From Dillenia suffruticosa (taxonomy: Eukaryota; Streptophyta; Magnoliopsida; Dilleniales; Dilleniaceae): a DNA stretch of 64,000 bases. Below are positions 56,199-64,000 of the stretch, piece after piece (position 1 is the first letter of the stretch; each line of letters begins with the position of its first letter). The position numbers and the translations under genes were made by a program. The stretch covers positions 8,530,174 through 8,594,173 of the forward strand of contig JAVTVX010000002.1 in NCBI GenBank assembly GCA_033439265.1, read 5' to 3'. A model generated the notes under the pieces. That model was not told the origin of the DNA. It searched no databases and worked only from the letters and a program-made list of their open reading frames with translations.

Positions 56199-56499
56199 TC
56201 GTCGGTAAGTGTTATTTTTTTAAGATTTATTATAATTGTCTAACATCAGATTAAATTTTATTTAACTGTTTGAATGTGAAAATACATTTAGATTTGCATA
56301 TTTCGTTTCTCAATTTGTATGTTATATTTAGTGTCTCATGTTTCATTTTCAAAATATTATTTGTTAATACGCTGTATTTTTTTTGTATAGATCATTTCGA
56401 ACGACAATTTAAATATGGTATATTTCTTCATATACTCTATTATATTTTTTATAAACATGCAATTTTCATTGCTTGTAAGACCAAACTCTTGTGACAGTA

Positions 56500-58554
56500 T
56501 CGACGTGGAGAGCATAGATGATCTTCTAATGCAAGACCAAACTCTTTAGCGTCACCGTCCGCTTTAGCTGCACCTTCCTATGCCCCTTCGCCTTGTATTG
56601 ATACGCCTTCACCGTCTCCTTCAGTTGCACCTTTGGTTGTACCTTCAATGCAAGATTTACACGTTGAGGGGGAAGATACACGAGAAGTGATATCCCCTTG
56701 CAGAGATTTGTAAGTAGTAAATTTTGAAATATTATCACAATAGTTTTTTATTTATATACCTAATGAGTTTATTTAACTATTTTTTTTACTAACCATTTTT
56801 TTTGTTTCTAATTTTATGATAGATTCACAAATTTTGTATGTATTATTCATGAGCTGAATAGAATCAATAACAACTATTGGGGAGGAGCATCGATGTCTTA
56901 CACAAGTACTCCAGATGATATCAAAGAGTTATGGTGGAGAAAATTCAAGGTAAATTAGACCTCTAAGTTTAAATATAAAAATAAGTGTATAATTTAAATA
57001 TAACTAATTGTATTTTTATTTATTGCCGCCAAAGTTCAATTGGGATGATACCGAGGAGCTTGAAATAAGAAGAATTTTTAAGAAAAAATGCGGTCATCAC
57101 ATCCGAGATATACTAAATCATGCAAAGACGAACCGAAAGAAGCTACACTGTATCACCAAAGAAAATTGGCTCAGGATTTTAAACTTCTGGGATTCCGATA
57201 AGAGCCGACGGAGGAGTGAGTAGAATAAAAAAATCGATCTTATAATTCTGGGGAATCATCTGCTACTTATGCGGAAGGCTCAATCAATATTGCCGATCAT
57301 AAAAATAGAATGGTAATTTCATTAAATAACTATTTTTTTAATTTAATTCATTTATTTTTTTATTATTTCATCTAACAGTGTTTTTTTAGGCCAAGGAAAT
57401 GGGATCCCCGCCATCATTTATAGAGACTTTCGTACGGACTTTTCAGAAAAAAGACAAAACCTGGAGTGGGGAGAGAGGTAGAGCGGTTATGGTATGTAAT
57501 TTCAAAATTTTAAATTATTTTATAGACACTTTGCAACAAATATTTTAACATATTAAGCTGAATCTATCTTAACAACGTTAGAAGAAGAATTTATTAGATT
57601 TGTCTATTCCAAAATTTTTTTCACTATTTAAATTGAATTTTTCTTTTCTAATTTATATATATATACTTTTATCATTATTAATTAAAATTAGAAAATACAT
57701 AATATCAATTTTGTTACATCATTTCCAAATAGTTAGTTTATTATGTTACGTACTAATATAATTTTTTCCTTTATTCCATCTGTTATAGTTTCAAACTCCT
57801 AATAGTAGTTGAATTTTAATTTCAATTACAGCACTCCTCATTATCTAAATATTATTCTAATGGATTAAGCAACTAAATACATAAATATAAGTATGTTTAA
57901 TTTCAATTCTATAAGTCTATTAAATTTGTAAAATTTGATTCACATATTAATTTTTGTGTCTTATTGTTTACTGTCAATCGATTAATAAGGAATACAATTT
58001 TGTATTTTGATTTTCTTTGTTGGATATTTTATTACATTGTTAAACTATTAATTGATACTTGTATTTCTTTTGTTGGATATTTTATTATATTATTATTTTA
58101 ATTTTCTTCTAATTTCTCTTATAACAATGCAGGAGAAATATGATAAGTTTGTATTGAAAAATTCTAGTGGTAGTGATGATGCTGCTACGTTTGAGCCATC
58201 TATTAATAATATGGCTTTATGGCTCGAGGCTACTGGTGGAGCAAAGCAGGGAAGTGTACTTGGGATGGGCTCGTTGAGCAGGACTTGCAGAATCAGTGGT
58301 CTATCTTCTTCCACTCAGACACCAGTAAGAACAGAATTAATGCAATTGACCTAAGAGTTCAGCCACACGAAGGAGCAGTTAGCACGAAAAGACAATGAAC
58401 TTCAAGCCATGCACATCAGTTAGTCTCGGCTTCAAGTTCGATTCCCCCTTTTCAATCTCCTCCAAATGCTGGTGATGATGATTATGACATATTTGGTGAT
58501 GATGAAGGTGATGGTGACGGTGACGGTGATGGTGATGGTGATAATGTTTCTTGA
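56500..58554 (+). pseudogene. CACTA-2 tnpA-like protein (Transposase_24 type), multi-exon, damaged
   Basis: Five coding blocks with splice-like borders. Pro/Ser-rich start (APSYAPSPCIDTPSPSPSVA) with donor GTAAGT at 56709. FTNFVCIIHELNRI, then YWGGASMSYTSTPDDIKELW (56822-56950). FNWDDTEELEIRRIFKKKCG to LRILNFWDSDKSRRRSE (57034-57223, then a frame break). AKEMGSPPSFIETFVRTFQK, then TWSGERGRAVM (57390-57492). EKYDKFVLKNSSGS, then LWLEATGGAKQGSVLGMGSL (58132 on). The acidic Gly-Asp tail (GDDEGDGDGDGDGDGDNVS) ends at TGA 58552-58554. Proteins of this family bind CACTA subterminal repeats. Stops near 57224, 58353 and 58420 suggest it is no longer functional. Confidence 0.8.
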
Positions 58555-58859
58555 AACAGTTTTTATTTCACGCTTATATTTAATTAGACTTGTTATTATT
58601 ACTTGATTCATACTGCTAAATATTTGATATTCTGTTACTTATTTATTACTATTTATTATTATTTCAGGATGATGGTAGTACTTTTATAATTATTATTTGA
58701 TTGATACTATTAGATGGTTAATTGTTTGGATGATTAGATACCGGATAAATTTCATATTATTGGCTGTTGGATGGTACCCTGGATGGTTTGTTGATGATGA
58801 TGTTGGCGGTTTAGTTCATAAACTGGTTGGCTGAGACTATTAGGGAGGAATATGATATA

Positions 58860-59760
58860 TAGGGAAAATTTGTGCAAAAAAAAACAAATCAAATTTTTTG
58901 TCACAAATTTTCCAGATTTGTCGCAAAATTCGTCGCTGATTCTGATATTCGTCACAAAATTTGTTGCTAAATTTTTCACACTTCGTCGCAAAATTTGACG
59001 CTAAATTCGTCGCTGATTTTGTCGCAGATTAGCGACAAATAAATATTCGTTGCATTTCTGTGATGAATATAATTTGTCCAAATTCCGACGAAATATTTTT
59101 CGTCGCAAATTTTGTTGCAAATATTATCAACAAAAAAATTTTTCTTGAAAATTTGTAACGAAAAAATTCGTCGCCAATTTTGCGACAATAATTTTTCGTC
59201 GCTAATTTATGACAGATAATATTCGTCGCAAAATTGGTCGCAAAAATTGCAACGAAAATATTTTCGATACTAATTTTTCCGACGAATTTTGCGACGCATA
59301 CATTTGCAATAGATTTTTTTCGTCGCAAAATTTGTCAGAAAATGCAACAAAAAAGTTTTGGTTGCTAATTTTTGTGACAAATAGATTTGTAACAGATATT
59401 TTTCATCGCAAATGTGTCGGAAAGTTGCAATAATAAAGTTTTTGTTACTAGTTTTTGCGATGAATTTTGCGACGAATAATTTTGCAACAAATATTTTTCG
59501 TCCCAAAATGTGTCGGAAAGTTGCAATAAAAAAGTTTTGGTTGCTAATTTTTGCGACGAATTTTATGACGAATTTTGCAATGAATGTTACGACGAAATAA
59601 TATCCATCGCTAATTTGCGACAAATATGATATTTTTTGTCGCAAAGATTTGTGACGAGTTATTAGCAACGAATTATTTTTTGTCAAAAAACTTATCGCAA
59701 ATTTATTTTGCGACGAATTTTTTTAAAATTTTTGTCATAAAATTTATCACAAAAATCATA
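58860..59760. repeat. CACTA-2 3' subterminal repeat array
   Basis: Some 900 bp of TTTTCGTCGCAAATTT, TTGCGACGAA and TTTGCGACAAAT variants in both orientations, probably more than 40 copies of the GTCGC/GCGAC core. It includes a roughly 100-bp higher-order repeat (AAAGTTTTGGTTGCTAATTTTTG at about 59351 and 59531; related copy at about 59433). Open frames here are repeat artefacts. Confidence 0.9.
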
Positions 59761-59773
59761 TTTTTTTGTAGTG
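59761..59773 (+). repeat. 3' terminal inverted repeat end of CACTA-2
   Basis: TTTTTTTGTAGTG followed by TTA. The minus strand reads CACTACAAAAAAA, the canonical CACTA end. Confidence 0.85.
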
Positions 59774-60321
59774 TTAGTATGTCTTTGTTTACTTAACTAT
59801 AAATCACTACAATTTGTGGTCCTTAACCTATTTATTTTATATTATCAAAAAGTGAAAACAAAACAGAAGGAGCCGAACCATAGAAAAAGATGAAGAAAAT
59901 AATGATGAACAATGAAAGGAAGAGATTTCTCTCTTTATGGGTACACAAACCTTGGCAGCATATGCAGATTCTAATTAAACAAAAAAGCATGAATATATTT
60001 CTCAAATGAATCACAAGATCCGCACCCTGCATTAGCATTGGGAATATTAAACTAAAGAACATCACTTACATCAATATGATCAAAAGTATAAACAACACAA
60101 AAAGTAGTACACACAATTGATTTCAACCTTTAGGAAAGACACGCTTGAGTTTGAGAAACAAGTCCCACTTTGATCCGATTAAAAAAAGTTTCTTCCCCAT
60201 ATTATTTTTTTTCTTTTCCATTCTTATTTTTCTTTTTATTTTTCCTTTTCTCAAGTCTTCTAGATATTCATGGTTTTATCTATCATGCTTTCTCTCAAAT
60301 GCTCTGTTATATGCTCTCCCC
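59774..60321. other. Spacer between CACTA-2 and G4 LTR, nothing recognised
   Basis: AT-rich, no domain recognised. A minus-strand segment near 60035 follows a TGCAG acceptor-like site but shows no family signature. Confidence 0.35.
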
Positions 60322-61330
60322 CCGTAAATGAAATCTAAATCTTTTAGGTTAAACATCTCAAATAGTTCATCTGCTTCTAATTCCACTCTTGTAAGGAGAA
60401 GAGATACATTCATAGTTCCTAAAATTTCATCCATGTGTTTGCAAAACTTTCAGAACTCCATATACCAATTGTACTCCTTAAGATTCGCCCACCGGCTTCA
60501 CAAAACTTTTGAAAAAATTATCGTAGTATTACTTTCTCTTTATATTACTTTATATTCACATGAGATAATAATCAAAAGATCATAATTTAACACAAGAATT
60601 ACACAAGATTCATAACCTAATATCATGAATATGCAGTACTTGCCTCAAATTTGCAATCTTTCCTTTGAGTTTCCTTCCTTCTCTCTCCAATTTTCTTTGA
60701 ATTTTTATGTTGTTTTTTATGTTTCCTACAGCCCTTGTTGCTTCCCAAAGACTAGGATTAGCATGTATATAGATGGAGGTAGTTTAATTTAAGCTTAAAG
60801 GAGACCTTTCATGGAATTAGGTGGAATTAGGGTTTGGTTTTTGAAAGGAGGAAGAGAAAAACGTGAATAGTATTCAAGAATTAATGACCTCCTCCTCTCC
60901 CTCTCTCATTTCAATTCTAAGTGAATTATAAGTCCCCTAGGCATGGTGAGGTGTCGAAAGTAAGAGTGTCATGTGATGGGTGATGATGTACCATAGTGTT
61001 CTCTTCTTTTTTTTTCTTCTTTTCAAATTCATTTTTATTTTTTATTTATTTATTTTTCCTTTGGTAGGTCCCATATACAACTCTAATTCGGTTCTCTTTT
61101 TGGATTATTCTGACTGCTCTCATTTACCGATATATCCCACTAATCTATACTAATTTTAATATGCTCAAACTTTATTTAAAACTATAAATATAAAAGTCGA
61201 AACACAGATCACAAATAAAAGGAAATCAATGAATTTTATCATAGTGCGATACGAAAAATTTAAATATACTCAATAAAATGCAAATGCAAATGCATATTTT
61301 AATATTTTCTTAAAACGGAACCTTGTATCA
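60322..61330 (-). repeat. G4 left (3') LTR, truncated
   Basis: Matches the G2 LTRs from the block GTTAAACATCTCAAATAGTT (compare 12658 and 23963) to the end (CCTTGTATCA). It lacks about the first half of the G2 LTR. Confidence 0.75.
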
Positions 61331-61342
61331 TTCCCTCTTAAA
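61331..61342 (-). promoter_or_regulatory. G4 polypurine tract
   Basis: Minus strand TTTAAGAGGGAA precedes the LTR start TGATACAAGG, at the same place as in G2. Confidence 0.65.
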
Positions 61343-61362
61343 AGATCTGATCTTCCAGATCA

Positions 61363-62600
61363 CTACTCATACTCAAAAAGATATGGGTACAGTTTCCTCA
61401 TTTCTGATTCTAACTCCCAAGATGCCTCCTTAGAGATATGATGTCTCCACAAAACTTTTATCAATCTGATAGTCTTATTCCTTAAATTATACTCTCGATA
61501 GTTTGAAATATGTACTAATTGTTCAACATAAGTTAAATTTTCAGCAATTTGGAGTGGCTCATAGCCGATCACATGTAAAGGATCATGAATATACTTTCTC
61601 AATATGGAAACATGAAAGGTAAGGTGAACTCCCTCAAAAGCTGGAGGTAGAGCCAACTGATAGGCGGATAATCTGACTCTCGCTAGATTGTCAAAAGGAC
61701 CAACAAATTTAAGGTTAAGTTTTCCCTTTTTCTTCCCAAATCTCACCACCCCTTTGATTGGAGAAACGTTTAGGAAAACTTTATCTCCTACCTCAAATTC
61801 CAAATCTCTGCATCTCTGATCAGTATAACTTTTCTGGCCAGATTGAGTAGTTTTAAACTTTTCTCGAATGATCCGAACATTTTTTGTGGTTTCTTGTAGA
61901 TAAGCAGGCTTGGCTTCAAATTGAAATGGTTGCTTTTCTCCCACTTCATCCCAACAAAGAGGAGTCTTACATTGTTTTTTCCATATAATGCTTCAAATGG
62001 TGTCATACCAATACTAGAGTAATAGCTGTTGTTATAAACAAATTCCATTAATATCAAATGTTCAGCCTAGCTACCATGGAGTTCTAGAATATAAGCTCTC
62101 AACATATCTTCTAGAGTCTGTATAGTCATTTCTGTCTGACCATATGTCTGAGAATAATACGCTATGGAGAAACTAAGCCTAGTTCCTAACCTGGTCCAAA
62201 AGCTTTGCAAAAATCGAGAAACAAATCGTGGACCTTTATAAAAAATAATCGATACCGGTATGCCATGTAATCTCACGATCTCATCAATATAAAGTTTAAC
62301 TAATTTATCTATAGAATAATTACTACAACTGGGAGAAAGTGAGTTGATTTGGTGAGATGATCTACTATAACCCATATGGCATCAATCCCCTTATAGTTTT
62401 GGGCAATCCTAAGACAAAACCTATGATGATATGCTCTCATTTCCACTCAAGGATAGAGAGTGACTCAAGTAATCCATTAAGTCTCTGGATTTTAGCCTTC
62501 ACTTATTGACATGTCAACCATCTGCGTACAAACTCTGCAATATCTCTCTTCATATCTGGCTACCAAAAGGATTGATGTAAATCCCTATATATCTTAATGG
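61363..62600 (-). pseudogene. G4 integrase with GPY/F and chromodomain-like tail, broken
   Basis: The C-terminal part 61944-61363 is open for 193 residues: RDLEFEVGDKVFLNVSP, LNLKFVGPFDNLARVRLSAY, LTFHVSILRKYIHD, LRNKTIRLIKVLWRHHISKE and ASWELESEMRKLYPYLFEYE. The core (62375-62067) has KLVKLYIDEIVRLHGIPVS, then IIFYKGPRFVSRF: the second catalytic Asp of the SD-PRF motif is lost (Tyr), while MTIQTLEDML keeps the Glu region. FVYNNSYYSSIGMTPFEALY bridges in another frame. The N-terminal zinc finger (about 62500-62600) is degraded. Confidence 0.87.
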
Positions 62601-62689
62601 AGTCTGGATGAACAGAAAAGGTTGAATTATGTGTTTCTTCTAAAATCAATTGTTGTAGTCCTCTGAACTTCTAGAACTACTATCATGTC

Positions 62690-64000
62690 TTGAAATCTGA
62701 CTATTTCATTTGATATATTGTATTCAAGCTTTCTCCCTTTAAGAACGTCTTCCTAGAGCTTAATTGTCTCTTCATCAGTTTGCTAAGCTACCCTAATGCA
62801 ATCAAATAGATTTGATCGGACATAAACAGAGCCAAAAGAGACCCCTGGCTGCTAATCTCAACATCAATCCTCAACTGCTTAGACTCAACTATCATATGAT
62901 ATTCTCTTACTCATAGAGCTGCTACTGATATAGTAGAATTGCGACTAAGGGCATCTGCTATAATATTTGCTTTGTCGGGTTGATACTAAATGGTAACATC
63001 ATAATCCTTTAATAAGTCAAGCCATTTGCGTTATCTTAAATTCCATTCCTTTTGAGTAAATAAGTATTTGAAACTTTGATGATCGGTGAATATTTTACAG
63101 TGCTTGCCATAGAGGTAACGTATCCAAATCTTCAAAGCAAAACAATAGCTACAAGCTCTAGATCTTCTCTTCATGAGATTTCAACTGTTTAGAAGTATAG
63201 GTTATCACATTCTATCCTTACATCAGTATACAACCCAAATCGGTTCTGGATGCATCATTAAAGATCACATATCCCTATCCACTAATCGGCAATGTTAATA
63301 CTAGAGTTGATACAAACTTATCCTTTAGAGTTCGAAAACTAGTCTCACATTATTCATCCCAGTTAAAGAGTGGATTCTTATGAGTCAATCTCGTAAGTGA
63401 AGTAGCTATCGAAGAGAAATACTTAACAAATCTATGGTAATAACCTGCCAAACCTAGAAAATGATGCACCATGTAACTATAGTTGGTGGGGACTAGTTAA
63501 CAACAACACCAATCTTCTTTGGACTACAGAAAGTCCTCTATCAAAGACAATGTGACCCAAAAAAGTTATTTCACTGAGTCAGAACTCACATTTACTTAAT
63601 TCGACATATAATTTCTTGGTTATCAATGTCTGTAATGTAATGCGGAGATACTGTTCATGTTGAACTCTATCTTTAGAATAAACCAACACATCATCAATAA
63701 ACACCACAATGAAGTCATCCGGATAAGCTTTGAAAACACGGTTCATCAAATTCATGAAAACTACTGGGGTATTGGTTAACCTAAATAGCATAACCAAGAA
63801 CTCATAGTGAGCATAGTGAGTGTAAAACGTCGTCTTAGGCATATTTTCCTCTTTGACCCTAATCTAACAATAGTCGGATCTAAGATCCAGTTTGGAAAAA
63901 ACTGTGGCATCTCTAAACTAATCAAACATATCATTAATTCTCGATAAGAGGTATTTATTCTTGATCGTAATTTGATTTAGTTTGTGATAATCAATACACA
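62690..64000 (-). pseudogene. G4 reverse transcriptase and RNase H, broken, truncated by window edge
   Basis: The RT part at 63842-63579 reads HYEFLVMLFRLTNTPVVFMN and [20 protein letters not shown] with FIDD at the catalytic site, then KKLYVELSKCEF. The upstream RT (63843-64000) continues in broken frames. RNase H (about 62940-63250) is recognisable only as scattered pieces homologous to G2. Confidence 0.8.

Larger units (their letters stand above)
52031..59773 (+). mobile_element. CACTA transposon CACTA-2 with tnp2-like and tnpA-like genes; 5' terminus not found
   Basis: Order on the plus strand: a leader with a candidate exon, a tnp2/TnpD-like gene (52472-56198), a tnpA-like gene with about five exons (about 56500-58554), subterminal repeats (58860-59760) and a 3' TIR ending TTTTTTTGTAGTG at 59773. 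The next bases TTA would be the 3-bp target duplication. The left boundary is nominal because the 5' TIR and its repeats are missing. Confidence 0.85.
60322..64000 (-). mobile_element. Ty3/gypsy retrotransposon G4 (same family as G2), 3' part
   Basis: Left (3') LTR fragment 60322-61330, PPT at 61331, then a minus-strand chromodomain tail, integrase, RNase H and RT continuing off the right edge. Sequence order and motifs match G2 throughout (for example LRNKTIRLIK and GDKVFLNVSPIKGVVRFGKK). Outer LTR end truncated. Confidence 0.85.

Noticed and set aside
58052..58354. Independent 100-residue gene
   Set aside because: Its latter part is the last large exon of the CACTA-2 tnpA-like gene (EKYDKFVLKN); the N-terminal extension is intron sequence.
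59029..59686. Open frames of 62-138 residues in both strands
   Set aside because: Periodic CACTA subterminal repeats without stops; no start context and no domain.

Overview
The window is nuclear DNA of a flowering plant, probably a eudicot (a weak inference from the AT-rich base composition and the element families). It is a heterochromatin-like block of nested, decayed transposable elements. I see no intact host gene, no rRNA or tRNA gene and no CRISPR array. Nearly all coding signal is retroelement or transposon pol/gag/transposase broken by stops and frameshifts. The only host-gene-like sequences are small exon fragments inside the leader regions of two CACTA transposons.

Layout. (1) 1-5058: the 5' part of a minus-strand CACTA transposon (CACTA-1) that runs off the left edge. 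It has a TIR end at 5058, subterminal GACGAA/GACGGA repeats, a TATA box, and an intron-rich leader with an ARM-repeat exon (ARABIDILLO-like) and an SPX-type exon before the transposase N-terminus. It sits inside (2) a minus-strand Ty3/gypsy element G1 (5059 to about 9161). (3) 9162-11884: a truncated LTR (G5) with a large TA microsatellite, then a CACTA subterminal relic to 12285. (4) 12286-25476: a minus-strand chromovirus-type gypsy element G2 with both LTRs, interrupted by a hAT transposon (15820-19227) with a perfect 8-bp target duplication. (5) 25477-25909: a relic rich in TAGTCGACTA-like motifs. (6) 25910-50619: a large minus-strand Ty1/copia element C1 (SIRE/Maximus-like layout) with an extra ORF after pol. 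It is split by two solo LTRs (27794-30826 and 30973-35346), a complete gypsy element G3 (38056-47648, inserted in the RNase H domain) and, at its gag end, a truncated LTR (50620-51558). (7) 51559-52030: a GC-rich patch and an AT-rich desert. (8) About 52030-59773: a plus-strand CACTA element (CACTA-2) with tnp2-like and tnpA-like genes and a 3' TIR. (9) 60322-64000: the 3' part of another gypsy element (G4) of the G2 family, running off the right edge.

How the pieces relate. The gypsy elements share a gag, protease, RT, RNase H, integrase and (G2, G3, G4) chromodomain order with Met-tRNA-type primer-binding sites where these are visible. C1 is the oldest scaffold, since four other elements cut it. 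CACTA-1 is younger than G1, and the hAT is younger than G2. The observations most worth following are the host exon fragments in CACTA-1, the third ORF of C1, the paired hairpins kept in both G3 LTRs, the modular LTR family, and the short-motif arrays in C1.
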